From positions 61,500 through 125,499 of the forward strand of contig NZ_JABBCQ020000017.1 in NCBI RefSeq assembly GCF_012844455.2: DNA of 64,000 nt, written 5' to 3'. This DNA is from Comamonas suwonensis (GTDB lineage: Bacteria; Pseudomonadota; Gammaproteobacteria; Burkholderiales; Burkholderiaceae_C). Shown here in pieces: positions 29,166 through 38,265 of the stretch. A model generated the notes under the pieces. That model saw nothing but the letters and a program-made list of their open reading frames with translations. It ran no database searches and was not told the origin of the DNA. Each line of letters starts with the position of its first letter. Position 1 is the stretch's first letter. The translations under genes and the position numbers were made by a program.

Positions 29166-29206
29166 AAGGCCCCGAAGGGCCTTGGACGGACGCCGCTCAG
29201 GCGTCC
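29166..29206 (-). terminator. Two stacked hairpins between the two BMP genes
   Basis: On the minus strand, stem GGACGCC/GGCGTCC comes first, then AAGGCCC/GGGCCTT with loop TTCG followed by TTTGTTTTT. This looks like a terminator after the first binding-protein gene, so the second probably has its own promoter or depends on read-through. Confidence 0.75.
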
Positions 29207-29218
29207 TGCAAACAGTGC

Positions 29219-30361
29219 TTACTTGGCACCAGGCACTTTGCCCTCGATACCGTTCACATAGAAGTTAATGCTGCGCAGCCAGGCATCATCGGCCACCTTG
29301 CCGGCTTCCAGCACTTCCTTGCCAGCGTTGTCCTTGACCGGACCTGTCCATACAGCAAACGTACCATCCTTCATGCCGGCCTTGGCCTTCTCGACCTTGT
29401 CCTTGATTTCCTGGGGCACGTCGTCAGCGATCTTCTTCAGATCGATCGCACCTTCCTTCACGCCCCACCAGAAGTTGCCGGTCTGCCACTTGCCGTCCAG
29501 CGTGTCCTGCACCACCTTGGTGTAGTAAGGAGTCCAGTCAATCACCGCCGAGCCCAGGTGAGCCTTGGGTGCGAAGCCGCTCATGTCGCCGTCCTTGCCG
29601 AAGGCGCGAGCACCGCGCTCTTCAGCCGTCTTCAGCACAGCGGGAGAGTTGGTGTTCTGGTACATCACGTCCACACCGCCGTTGATCAGGCTGTTGGCCG
29701 CTTCCGATTCCTTGGGCGGCGCAAACCATTCGTTCACCCAGACCACCTTGGCCTTGATGGAAGGATCAACACTCTGGGCACCCAGCACGAAGGAGTTGAT
29801 GTTACGCACCACTTCCGGGATTGGCACCGATGCCACCACGCCCACCGTCTTGGTCATGGCACCCGCCACGATACCGGCTAGGTACGCACCTTCAAAAGTC
29901 TTGGTGTCATACACGGCTGCGTTGTCCGCAGTCTTGTAGCCAGTGGCATGCTCGAACTTCACGCCAGGGGTGTCGGCCGCGACCTTCTGCACAAAGTCCT
30001 GGTAGCCAAAGCTGGTGGCGAACACCAGCTTGTTGCCCTGACCGATCATGTCGCGCATCACACGCTCGGCGTCAGCGGACTCAGGCACGCTCTCAACCAT
30101 GGAGGTCTCGATCTTGTCGCCAAACTTTTCCTGAATGGCCTTGCGACCCAGTTCGTGCTGGAAAGTCCAGCCGCCGTCGCCAATGGGGCTCACATACATG
30201 AAGCCGACCTTGAGCTTGTCTGCAACAGGAGCCGCAGCTTCTGGCGCAGCAGCGGGGGCTGCAGGAGCCTCTTCCTTCTTGCCGCAGGCTGTCAGAACTG
30301 CCATCGAAACAGCCGACAGGCCAATCATCTTGATCAGAGCGCGCTTACCCAGAATGTTCAT
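29219..30361 (-). CDS. BMP-family lipoprotein, purine/nucleoside ABC transporter binding protein (copy 1)
   Basis: Ligand-binding lipoprotein of 380 residues with lipobox AVLTAC, a short Ala/Pro linker, and the BMP domain (KVGFMYVSPIGDGGWTFQHELG). The start at 30361 is chosen because GAGGA lies eight bases upstream; further starts precede it. It follows the two permease genes directly (51-base gap), as binding proteins do in nucleoside ABC operons, so it is probably the principal receptor of this importer. Confidence 0.9.
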   Translation of the reverse strand: MNILGKRALIKMIGLSAVSMAVLTACGKKEEAPAAPAAAPEAAAPVADKLKVGFMYVSPIGDGGWTFQHELGRKAIQEKFGDKIETSMVESVPESADAERVMRDMIGQGNKLVFATSFGYQDFVQKVAADTPGVKFEHATGYKTADNAAVYDTKTFEGAYLAGIVAGAMTKTVGVVASVPIPEVVRNINSFVLGAQSVDPSIKAKVVWVNEWFAPPKESEAANSLINGGVDVMYQNTNSPAVLKTAEERGARAFGKDGDMSGFAPKAHLGSAVIDWTPYYTKVVQDTLDGKWQTGNFWWGVKEGAIDLKKIADDVPQEIKDKVEKAKAGMKDGTFAVWTGPVKDNAGKEVLEAGKVADDAWLRSINFYVNGIEGKVPGAK

Positions 30362-30412
30362 TGTCATTGTCCTCATGTATTTTTAAAAAACGGATTGCAC
30401 CACATCTGGGCG

Positions 30413-31333
30413 TCAAGCTCCAGGGTAGAAGGGTTTCCCCAGGGATGCAGGCATGTTGGCGCGAATCCAGGCGGGGTTGCGCGAGATCAGCACCAGCACC
30501 ACGATGGTGGCCAGATAAGGCAGCATGGACAGAATCTGGCTCGGAATCTGCACGCCCGTGGCCTGCAGGTGGAACTGCAGCATGGTCACGCCACCAAACA
30601 GATAAGCACCCAGCAAAATACGGGCCGGGCGCCAGGTGGCAAAGGTGGTCAGCGCCAGCGCAATCCAGCCGCGGCCCGACACCATGTTTTCCACCCACAG
30701 CGGTGTGTAGACCACCGAAATATAGGCACCAGCCAAACCGCACATGGCACCGCCAAACATCACGGCCATCAGGCGAATGCGGCGCACGGGGTAGCCCAGT
30801 GCATGGGCCGACGAAGGCGACTCACCCACGGCGCGCAGCACCAGGCCAGCACGCGTGCGGTACAGAAACCAGACCATGACAGCAGCCAGAGCAATCGAGC
30901 CATACACCAGCGGGTGCAGGGTGAAAAGCGCAGGGCCCACCACGGGCAGATCAGCCAGACCGGGAATGGCAAACTTGGGCAGCTCCGGCAGCCTGGCCTG
31001 CACATAGCCCAGACCCACAAAGGCCGAGAAGCCTGCGCCAAACAGCGACAGCGCCAGACCGGTGGCGTACTGATTGGTGTTGAGCCAGATCACCAGCACA
31101 CCAAAGATGCCAGCCAGCAACGCGCCAGCCAGCATCCCCGCGCCAAAGCCCACCCAGGTACTGCCAGAGTGAACCGTGGCGGCAAAGCCCGCAATGGCGG
31201 CGCAGAGCATCATGCCCTCAGCCCCCAGGTTGACGATGCCCGCTTTTTCGTTGATGAGCAGACCCAGAGCCGCCAGCGCCAGAACGGTGCCTGCGCTCAG
31301 CGTGGAGCCCAGAAGCAGTGCATAGGATTCCAT
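30413..31333 (-). CDS. ABC transporter permease, BMP/nucleoside type (second permease)
   Basis: A 306-residue inner-membrane permease with about eight to ten hydrophobic segments, beginning MESYALLLGSTLSAGTVLALAALGLLINEKAGIVN-like. The phrase INEKAGIVNLGAEGMML is typical of the nucleoside/BMP-associated permeases. It starts three bases after the stop of the first permease gene, so the two form a heterodimeric channel made from one message. Confidence 0.92.
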   Translation of the reverse strand: MESYALLLGSTLSAGTVLALAALGLLINEKAGIVNLGAEGMMLCAAIAGFAATVHSGSTWVGFGAGMLAGALLAGIFGVLVIWLNTNQYATGLALSLFGAGFSAFVGLGYVQARLPELPKFAIPGLADLPVVGPALFTLHPLVYGSIALAAVMVWFLYRTRAGLVLRAVGESPSSAHALGYPVRRIRLMAVMFGGAMCGLAGAYISVVYTPLWVENMVSGRGWIALALTTFATWRPARILLGAYLFGGVTMLQFHLQATGVQIPSQILSMLPYLATIVVLVLISRNPAWIRANMPASLGKPFYPGA

Positions 31334-31336
31334 GGG

Positions 31337-32431
31337 TCAGGCTCCCTTCACTGCAGAAATAGCGGTGCTGGCTTTTTGTGCCACCCAGCGAATGCGGTAA
31401 GCGACCAGCGTATCGCAGGCCAGCAGCGTGAACAGCAGCAGGCCTTGAAACACGCCTGTCAGCGCCTTGGGCAGGCCCAGACGCGACTGCGCCAGCTCAC
31501 CACCGATATAGAACATGCTCATGAGAATGGCCGAGAAAATCATGCCCACAGGGTGCAGGCGACCCACAAAGGCAACGATGATGGCGGCAAAGCCGTAGCC
31601 AGCCGGAACATAGGGCGTGAGCTGACCCAGCGGGCCAGCCACTTCCAGCGCACCCGCCAGACCGGCGGTGGCGCCAGAGATCAGCAGCGCCGTCCACAAT
31701 GCCTTGCGCGAGGAAAAGCCAGCGTAGCGTGCTGCAGCGGGAGCCAGACCGCCCACCTGCAGCGCAAAGCCAGCGCGAGTGCGAAACAGAAATGCCCACA
31801 GCAAACCGGCACCCACCAGCGAAATGATGACGCCGATGTTCATGCGCATGCCTTGCACCAGACGCGGGATCTGTGTCACACGCTCAAAGCTCTTGGTCTG
31901 CGGGAAGTTGTAACCCATGGGGTCCTTCCAGGGCCCATAGACCAGATAGCCCAGCACGAGCACGGCCACATAGACCAGCATCAGGCTGACCAGAATTTCG
32001 TTGGCGTTAAAGCGGTCACGCAGCAACGCCACAATGCCCGCCCAGACCATGCCGCCCAGCATGCCGGCAATCAAAATAGCGGGAACAATCCACGGCCCGG
32101 TGGTCTTGTCCGCAAGCAGCGCCATGCCACCTGCGGCCACGGCACCTATGACAAACTGGCCTTCGGCACCAATATTCCAGATATTGGAGCGAAAGCACAC
32201 GGCCAGCCCCAGCGCAATCAACAGCAGCGGCGTGGCCTTCATGGCCAGCTCACCTAAAGCGTAGCCAGACTTGATGGGTTCCCAGAAAAAGGCTTGCAGG
32301 CCCTTCACCGGATCTTTGCCCAGTAGGGCAAAAAGGCACACACCAACCAGCACCGTAATCAGCAGCGCCAGAATGGGAGAGCCATAAGTCCAGAACCTGG
32401 AAGCCTGAGGTCGTTGTTCCAGCTTAAGCAT
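31337..32431 (-). CDS. ABC transporter permease, BMP/nucleoside type (first permease)
   Basis: A 364-residue permease with multiple membrane spans and the family signature RSNIWNIGAEGQFVIGAVAA. Its ATG lies within the last codons of the ATPase gene (eight-base overlap), so it is translationally coupled to the ATPase. The start at 32431 (MLKLEQRPQ) is the natural one; upstream starts would lengthen the overlap. Confidence 0.92.
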   Translation of the reverse strand: MLKLEQRPQASRFWTYGSPILALLITVLVGVCLFALLGKDPVKGLQAFFWEPIKSGYALGELAMKATPLLLIALGLAVCFRSNIWNIGAEGQFVIGAVAAGGMALLADKTTGPWIVPAILIAGMLGGMVWAGIVALLRDRFNANEILVSLMLVYVAVLVLGYLVYGPWKDPMGYNFPQTKSFERVTQIPRLVQGMRMNIGVIISLVGAGLLWAFLFRTRAGFALQVGGLAPAAARYAGFSSRKALWTALLISGATAGLAGALEVAGPLGQLTPYVPAGYGFAAIIVAFVGRLHPVGMIFSAILMSMFYIGGELAQSRLGLPKALTGVFQGLLLFTLLACDTLVAYRIRWVAQKASTAISAVKGA

Positions 32432-33986
32432 GGGCGGCTCCCTGCGCTGCACCCGTGTTGTCCCACAGGCCACTCATCCATTCACCAATCTGCTGCACCG
32501 TGGCATCCGCTCTTTGCACCGAAGGGCTCAGACGCCCCTTGGCCACCACATGCAGGCGGTCACATATCTCAAACAACTCGTCTAACTCCTCACTGAGCAC
32601 CAGCACCGCGCAGCCTTCATCGCGCAGCTTCAGAATGGCACCACGGATCTGCGCAGCAGCTCCCACATCCACCCCCCAGGTGGGCTGGGAGATGATGAGC
32701 AGACGCGGCTTGGCGTCAATTTCACGACCCACAATGAATTTCTGCAGGTTGCCGCCCGACAGGGACTGCGCTGGCGAGCCAGGGCCACCGGCTTTGACGT
32801 TGAAGCGCGCAATGATGTCTTTGGCCTGGACCTGCAGCTGGCTCATGCGAATCCAGCTGCCCTTGCCCAGTGCATCCTTGCGGGTCAGCAGCAGGTTGTG
32901 CGCCAGCCCCATGCTGGGCACGGCACCGCGCCCCAGACGCTCTTCAGGCACAAAATGCAACCCCATGCCACGGCGACGCCCGGGGCCCATGCGCCCCACG
33001 CCTTTGCCCAGCAGCTGCACCATTTCAGGCTCGGCACGCGTGTCTTCACCCGACAGCGCGTACATCAACTCTTTCTGACCGTTGCCAGACACACCGGCAA
33101 TGCCAACCACTTCACCGGCCTTGACCTGCAGCGCAATGCCCTGCAGATCCACACCAAACGCTTCCTGCGTCTTGATGGACAAGCCCTGGACGAGCAACAC
33201 GGTATCGCCGGTGTTGGGGCTGCGGTGCTCCAACTCTGGCGGCTCCGAGCCAATCATCATGCGCGACAGCGAGGCATTGGTTTCAAGGGCCGGGTTGCAT
33301 TCTCCCGTCACCACGCCACCGCGCAGTACGGTACAGGCCGTGCACAGCGAGCGAATTTCATGCAGCTTGTGACTGATGTAGAGAATGGAGCAGCCTTCGG
33401 CGGCCAGCCGGCGCAGCACGACGAACAGCTTCTCGACGGCCTGAGGCGTGAGCACCGAGGTTGGCTCATCCAGAATCAGCACACGTGGGTTGGTCAGCAA
33501 AGCACGGATGATTTCCACGCGCTGCATCTCACCCACAGACAGGGTGTGCACAGGGCGATGCGCATCGACATCCAAGCCGTAGTCACGCGCCGTGGCTTCA
33601 ACGCGCTCTATGACTTGGGCCAGAGGAATGCTCTTGTCCAGACCCAGCCAGACGTTCTCGGCCACGGTCAGCGTGTCAAACAGGCTGAAGTGCTGGAACA
33701 CCATGGCAATGCCCAGCGCACGGGCTTCTTGCGGGTTACGGATCTGTACTGGCTTGCCGTCCACCAAAATGGTGCCTTCGTCAGGTTTGACGGCACCATA
33801 GATGATCTTCATCAGCGTGGACTTGCCAGCGCCGTTCTCGCCCAGGATGGCGTGGATCTCGCCGGGCTTGACTTTCAGCGATACCTTGCTGTTTGCAACA
33901 ACAGCCGGGTATCGCTTGGTAATACCCTCCAACTGCAGGCGCGCAGGGGCATTCGCAGACGGGGATTGTGTTGGGGGGGGATTCAT
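32424..33986 (-). CDS. ABC transporter ATPase with two nucleotide-binding domains, nucleoside/purine import
   Basis: A 520-residue duplicated ATPase of the sugar/nucleoside importer type. Domain 1 has Walker A GENGAGKST near residue 47, Q-loop VFQHFSL, signature LSVGEMQRVEI and Walker B LILDEPTS. Domain 2 has the degenerate Walker A GVSGNGQKEL, signature LSGGNLQKFIVGRE and Walker B LLIISQPTWGVD, in which Asp-Glu is replaced by Ser-Gln. Such degeneracy is common in the second half of this family. The ATG at 33986 is preferred over a TTG at 34016. It heads the transporter operon, 76 bases downstream of a lysR gene on the same strand. Confidence 0.92.
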   Translation of the reverse strand: MNPPPTQSPSANAPARLQLEGITKRYPAVVANSKVSLKVKPGEIHAILGENGAGKSTLMKIIYGAVKPDEGTILVDGKPVQIRNPQEARALGIAMVFQHFSLFDTLTVAENVWLGLDKSIPLAQVIERVEATARDYGLDVDAHRPVHTLSVGEMQRVEIIRALLTNPRVLILDEPTSVLTPQAVEKLFVVLRRLAAEGCSILYISHKLHEIRSLCTACTVLRGGVVTGECNPALETNASLSRMMIGSEPPELEHRSPNTGDTVLLVQGLSIKTQEAFGVDLQGIALQVKAGEVVGIAGVSGNGQKELMYALSGEDTRAEPEMVQLLGKGVGRMGPGRRRGMGLHFVPEERLGRGAVPSMGLAHNLLLTRKDALGKGSWIRMSQLQVQAKDIIARFNVKAGGPGSPAQSLSGGNLQKFIVGREIDAKPRLLIISQPTWGVDVGAAAQIRGAILKLRDEGCAVLVLSEELDELFEICDRLHVVAKGRLSPSVQRADATVQQIGEWMSGLWDNTGAAQGAAHA

Positions 33987-34062
33987 CGCTGGATTGTCTC
34001 TCAATTCAAATAACAAATTGACTCAAACAGGCTCTCTGCGCTGAACAGGAACGGGATACAAG

Positions 34063-34995
34063 CTATTGATTTCGCAGCGTTAGTGCCACATTTCTCACCA
34101 CCTCTCGCAACCAGCGCGTGGCTGCGCCAGCATGCGAACGGGCATGCCAGAGCTGGTAATAGACCAATGGCGGAAACTCCACGGGGCACGGCAAGATGGC
34201 TAAAGGCAGGCGTTCGCTGAAGCGTTCACAGAACAGTCGGCCCGATGTCATCACAAGCAAGCTTGATGCCACCATGTCAGGTATCAGGCTGAAATGCGCG
34301 CAACGCGCAGCCACCTGGCGGCTCAGCCCCATGCCTGCCAACTGCTCGTCAATCACACCCTGAGCACCGGGATAAGCCGGGGTCGGCGCAATATGCTCGG
34401 CCTGCAGCCATTGCGCCACATCCCAGCCTCGACGCACGGCCGGGTGCTTGGGACTGACAAGGCAGACCACCTCATCCTCAAACAGCTTGGCCATGTGCAG
34501 CCCTTCGGGTGGCTGGGGCCAGTTGCCAATAACCACATCAATTTCACCATCGGCCAGCTGTCCTTCGTAATGGGCCTCGGCACTCAGCGGCAGAAAATCC
34601 ACCGGGCAATGGGGCGCCTGGGACTTGATGGTTGACATCAGCCGGGGCAGAAACTGCGGGTCCAGATAATCGCTGGCGGCAATCCGGAAGGTCCGAGTAG
34701 AAGTCCGCGGGTCAAACTGGCGCGCGTCGCTGAACAGGCCTTCGGCGGCTCGAAGAATGTCAGCCGAAGGCTGCACCATGCCCAGGCCCACATCGGTAGG
34801 CTGCATCTGCGCGCCCGAGCGCACCAGTAAAGGGTCACCCGCCAGCTCACGCAAGCGGCGCAGTGACGCCGATACCGCTGGCTGATGCATGCCCAGACGC
34901 AAAGCCGCACGAGAGACACTGCGCTCGGTCAGCACCGTGTGCAGCACCCGGATCAGGTGCAGGTCTATCTTGTCAAACAAGGTCTGGTCACGCAT
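34063..34995 (-). CDS. LysR-family regulator upstream of the purine ABC operon
   Basis: A 310-residue LysR-type regulator. The N-terminal helix-turn-helix reads SVSRAALRLGMHQPAVSASLRRLREL (residues about 26-51), of the NahR/NodD-like branch that opens with LHLIRVLHTVLTERS. It is read in the same direction as the transporter genes and ends 76 bases before them, so it is probably their local regulator. The ligand is unknown; a purine or purine derivative is expected from context. Confidence 0.88.
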   Translation of the reverse strand: MRDQTLFDKIDLHLIRVLHTVLTERSVSRAALRLGMHQPAVSASLRRLRELAGDPLLVRSGAQMQPTDVGLGMVQPSADILRAAEGLFSDARQFDPRTSTRTFRIAASDYLDPQFLPRLMSTIKSQAPHCPVDFLPLSAEAHYEGQLADGEIDVVIGNWPQPPEGLHMAKLFEDEVVCLVSPKHPAVRRGWDVAQWLQAEHIAPTPAYPGAQGVIDEQLAGMGLSRQVAARCAHFSLIPDMVASSLLVMTSGRLFCERFSERLPLAILPCPVEFPPLVYYQLWHARSHAGAATRWLREVVRNVALTLRNQ

Positions 34996-35137
34996 GGGTC
35001 TTGGCTACCCGACCATTGGCTGGCTGGGCCTATTTTGTTTTGTCAGAAAAGCAGTAGCGGAGCGTAACTCAGTCAGCACAGTCAATCCGTCAAATGATGG
35101 ACTCAACAGCCGTGTGCCAGATGCATGAAACGCGCGC

Positions 35138-37327
35138 TCACACCGATGCAGCCATCACTTCCACACGATTACGCCCCTTTCGCTTGGCGGCATAGCAGGC
35201 CATGTCCGCTCCCTTGAAGGCCGTAGCGGCGGTGTGATAGCTGGCATCCAGCAGCAGCATGCCAATGCTTGCACTCAACATATAACGCTGGCCCTGGTAG
35301 GAACCATCCCAGTCCTGAATGGCCATGCACAGCAGCTGCGCGTGACGCATGCCCTCCTCGCGGCTGACACCGGCCATGAGAATGGCAAATTCATCGCCGC
35401 CCACACGGGCCACCCAGCCATGCGGGCGCACGGTGGATTCAATGAGCCGGGCAATATGGCCCAGCACCTCATCCCCCACCTCACGCCCACCCTGGCGGTT
35501 GACCTGAGAAAAGTGATCCAGATCCACATACAGCACGATGCCGTGCACTGCAGGCTCCGCCGTCGTACGGCTGACAGTGCCCGCAGCGCTCAGGCTCTCC
35601 AGATAGTCGGGCGAGGCATATTCACGCAGCCACTCTTTAAGACGCAAGGCAAAGGCCGTGCGGTTGGGTAGGCGCGTCAGGGGGTCATGCATCGCCTTCC
35701 AGCTGGACTGCTCACGCAACTGGCGCTGCGTGGTCACATCTTCAAGCTCCCAGACCAGGTAATGCTCATCCAGCTCCTTGCCTGTCAGCTCCCATACCCG
35801 GCTCATGCGCTGCATGCTTTGCCCGTGAATGCGCACCCATATCGGCCTGGAGTCTTTGCGGACAAAGCAGACCTCGCTATCAAATTGACCGTAGGTATCA
35901 AGCGCGCGGCGAACTCGCTCCATCAAGTCCTCGTAGTCCGCATCTGTAGCGCACAGGGCGCGCACCGGTAGTCCCGGCATTTCTCTGGGTTGGTAACCCA
36001 GAACTCTGGCGGCCTGCATGCCCACGCGCTGCACCTTGGAGCCATGCGTCACGATCAGGCCCACCGGGGCATAGTCCATCAGCGTTTGCAGCTGCAGCTC
36101 CAGCTGACGCTCTCGCTCGCCATGCACTTCATAGCCCCCGCCCAGAGCCTGCAATGCCGTACGCAGGGTCTGCGCCTCACCCCAGTCATGATCCGACAGG
36201 GCTTGCCACCAGTTGGCACCACGAACTGAAGAATCCACCTCCAGCATCAGGCCACGGCGTTCAGCCCACTCTGCCGTGCGGAACAGAGCAGTGAGCGGAT
36301 AGGCAATCAGGCAGAGCACAACGCCCAATACCAGCGCCACAGCCAGCAACGCTGCGGCCAGCCAGCCCATCATTTTTGATGAAATACCGGGAACCCACTC
36401 CTGAACATCGCTCATCTTGAGCAACGTCCATTGCGCCCAGGGCAAGGGCATGGCGCTCAAGAGTTTGTTACTGCGCTGTTCACTGACAGCCCCCGCCTGT
36501 GCTGTCTTGAGCCAGACAGGGTCCAGCTCCTTGGGCAAAGCTGCACCACCAGGAGCAGCAGACAATTGCCATTCTCCTTTGCTGCTGAACGCCAGAGGAT
36601 GCAGGTCACGGTCAACCAGCAACAACTGGCTGCCTGCATTGGCAGAGGCCACTTCCAGAGAGAACAGCACCGTCAGAGGTACTTTGTAAGTGCCGCCCAG
36701 CACGCCTTTCAGTTTGCCCTGGGCATCACGCACGGGCACCACGCTATGAAATTTCAGCTGCAAACCCGCATCACTGGAACGCACCCACGCCTGAGTCATC
36801 GGTTTGCCTTCAGCCAACGCCTTTTTAAGGACTTCGCGCAGCGGCTCATCCAGCTGGTGCAATGGCTTGGCCTGCTCTTTATGCAGATTGGCCAGCAACT
36901 GTCCCTTGTCATTGGCCAGTTGCACTTGCTCAAACTGCTGGGCCAAGGAAGCAGGCTGCCTGAGCGTGGCTTCCATCGACTCTGGAGAGTCCTGCATGTG
37001 CTCTGACAGCACCATGGCCAAGTTATGCAATGGCTTTTGCTGCTGCTCTACCCTAAAGGTCAGTGACCGGGCTGCGTACTCCAGGGCCTTGGTCTGCGCA
37101 GGCAGAGCCCCTTCCATGACAACCTTGCGCATGGAATAAGCCATCCAGCCCGCAGCGCCGGCCCCCACCAGTAGCACCGCAACCATGGCGATCAGTACCA
37201 TGCTGCGCAGCATGGGGCCAGGGCTTTTACGAAGCATGCCGACATGCGCGCCCAAGGCGGTATCCACAGGCTGCGGCGAAGCAACCCATGGCGGTTCTGC
37301 TTGCAAGAGTGGAACAGTGTCTGACAT
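35138..37327 (-). CDS. Membrane sensor diguanylate cyclase (PAS-GGDEF)
   Basis: A 729-residue signalling protein making cyclic di-GMP. Order: a first membrane helix (MVLIAMVAVLLVGAGAAGWMAY, near 40-60), a large periplasmic sensor domain of about 270 residues, a second membrane helix (WLAAALLAVALVLGVVLCLIAYPLT), a PAS domain (MDYAPVGLIVTHG) and a C-terminal GGDEF domain with an intact RVGGDEFAIL. No RxxD inhibitory site is seen five residues before GGDEF, and there is no EAL domain. The ATG at 37327 (MSDTVPLL) is used rather than an upstream GTG. The signal is unknown. Confidence 0.9.
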   Translation of the reverse strand: MSDTVPLLQAEPPWVASPQPVDTALGAHVGMLRKSPGPMLRSMVLIAMVAVLLVGAGAAGWMAYSMRKVVMEGALPAQTKALEYAARSLTFRVEQQQKPLHNLAMVLSEHMQDSPESMEATLRQPASLAQQFEQVQLANDKGQLLANLHKEQAKPLHQLDEPLREVLKKALAEGKPMTQAWVRSSDAGLQLKFHSVVPVRDAQGKLKGVLGGTYKVPLTVLFSLEVASANAGSQLLLVDRDLHPLAFSSKGEWQLSAAPGGAALPKELDPVWLKTAQAGAVSEQRSNKLLSAMPLPWAQWTLLKMSDVQEWVPGISSKMMGWLAAALLAVALVLGVVLCLIAYPLTALFRTAEWAERRGLMLEVDSSVRGANWWQALSDHDWGEAQTLRTALQALGGGYEVHGERERQLELQLQTLMDYAPVGLIVTHGSKVQRVGMQAARVLGYQPREMPGLPVRALCATDADYEDLMERVRRALDTYGQFDSEVCFVRKDSRPIWVRIHGQSMQRMSRVWELTGKELDEHYLVWELEDVTTQRQLREQSSWKAMHDPLTRLPNRTAFALRLKEWLREYASPDYLESLSAAGTVSRTTAEPAVHGIVLYVDLDHFSQVNRQGGREVGDEVLGHIARLIESTVRPHGWVARVGGDEFAILMAGVSREEGMRHAQLLCMAIQDWDGSYQGQRYMLSASIGMLLLDASYHTAATAFKGADMACYAAKRKGRNRVEVMAASV

Positions 37328-37462
37328 AGGCTTCAATATAGAGAGCCCACGCACACTGCCTCACGAGAGGAAACCCCGGAGACTGTTAGTAAACACTGCT
37401 TCAGCCGCCGCTCATGGAGCGCAAAGCCAAGCGCTACATGGCCTACAGAGCATCCCCGGGAC

Positions 37463-38101
37463 TTACCCCAGCGCCAGCACTTCCAGAGCGCCCGGCTTGG
37501 GCAATTCAATGACATTACCCCGCCCAGCAATCAGGCCATGCTCGCGCAACTGCCTGAGCACACGCGAGAAAGTTTCCGGCGCTATCCCCAGCTGAGCCGC
37601 TATCAGGCGCTTGCGGGCGCTCAGCGTGACGCGAAGACCCACGCCATCTGTTGCGGGGGTTGCATGGTGCAGCAGCCACTGGGCGCAGCGCGCTTCAGCA
37701 TCTTGCGCCAGACGGCTGACGGCCAGCTCAGTCTGCGAGCAATAGGCCTTGGCCAAGTCTTTCACCAGTTGCCGCACCGCAACTGGCAGCTCGGCCACCG
37801 CAGCCTGAAAGCGGGCCAAGGGAATGGTGTAGAGGCGCCCGGCCGTCTGGGCCTGCATATCAAGGCAAGAAGGACGATCTTGCAGCGCAAAGGCCGCATC
37901 CAGCCATGCAGGGCCGTCCACCTGGCCGAGCTGATGGCGCATGGAGGAGTCCTGGCTCACGCCCAGCATGACGCTGCCGCTCTCTAGATACAGCACCGAG
38001 TCTATGGGTTGGCGACGTTGCCTGAGCCATGAGCCTGGAGCAAAGCTCTCAGGCTGCCCAAACTTGGAGGCAGCTTGCGACAGGGAGGGCATGGTAAACA
38101 T
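37463..38101 (-). CDS. Crp/Fnr-family transcriptional regulator
   Basis: A 212-residue regulator with an N-terminal cyclic-nucleotide-binding-like beta roll (SVLYLESGSVMLGVSQD) and a C-terminal winged helix (RKRLIAAQLGIAPETFSRVLRQLREHGLI). No Cys cluster for an oxygen-sensing iron-sulfur centre is visible, so it is not a classical FNR. The start at 38101 follows GTGAGG; other starts upstream are unlikely. It lies downstream of puuD behind a terminator, so it is probably a separate unit. Confidence 0.88.
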   Translation of the reverse strand: MFTMPSLSQAASKFGQPESFAPGSWLRQRRQPIDSVLYLESGSVMLGVSQDSSMRHQLGQVDGPAWLDAAFALQDRPSCLDMQAQTAGRLYTIPLARFQAAVAELPVAVRQLVKDLAKAYCSQTELAVSRLAQDAEARCAQWLLHHATPATDGVGLRVTLSARKRLIAAQLGIAPETFSRVLRQLREHGLIAGRGNVIELPKPGALEVLALG

Positions 38102-38210
38102 ATGGACCTCACTGTGCCGGGCTTCGCCCTGCCCTGCATTGAGCCAAGTCAAAAGGCTGGAAGGTCTTCGCAATCTCTGCGTCACTGCATCGTAAAAAAT
38201 ACAAAGGCAC

Positions 38211-38246
38211 AAACAAAAAGGCCGCAGTCGAAACTACGGCCTTTTT
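38211..38246 (-). terminator. Terminator of puuD
   Basis: Perfect 10-bp stem AAAAAGGCCG with CGGCCTTTTT (38215-38224 and 38237-38246), followed by T on the minus strand. Confidence 0.9.
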
Positions 38247-38265
38247 ACTCTTTACAAGCTTGCTA

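Noticed and set aside
29948..32257. Very long plus-strand open frame (about 770 codons) opposite the BMP and permease genes
   Set aside because: The translation is rich in Gln, His and Arg with no domain pattern, while the opposite strand encodes clear ABC transporter components.
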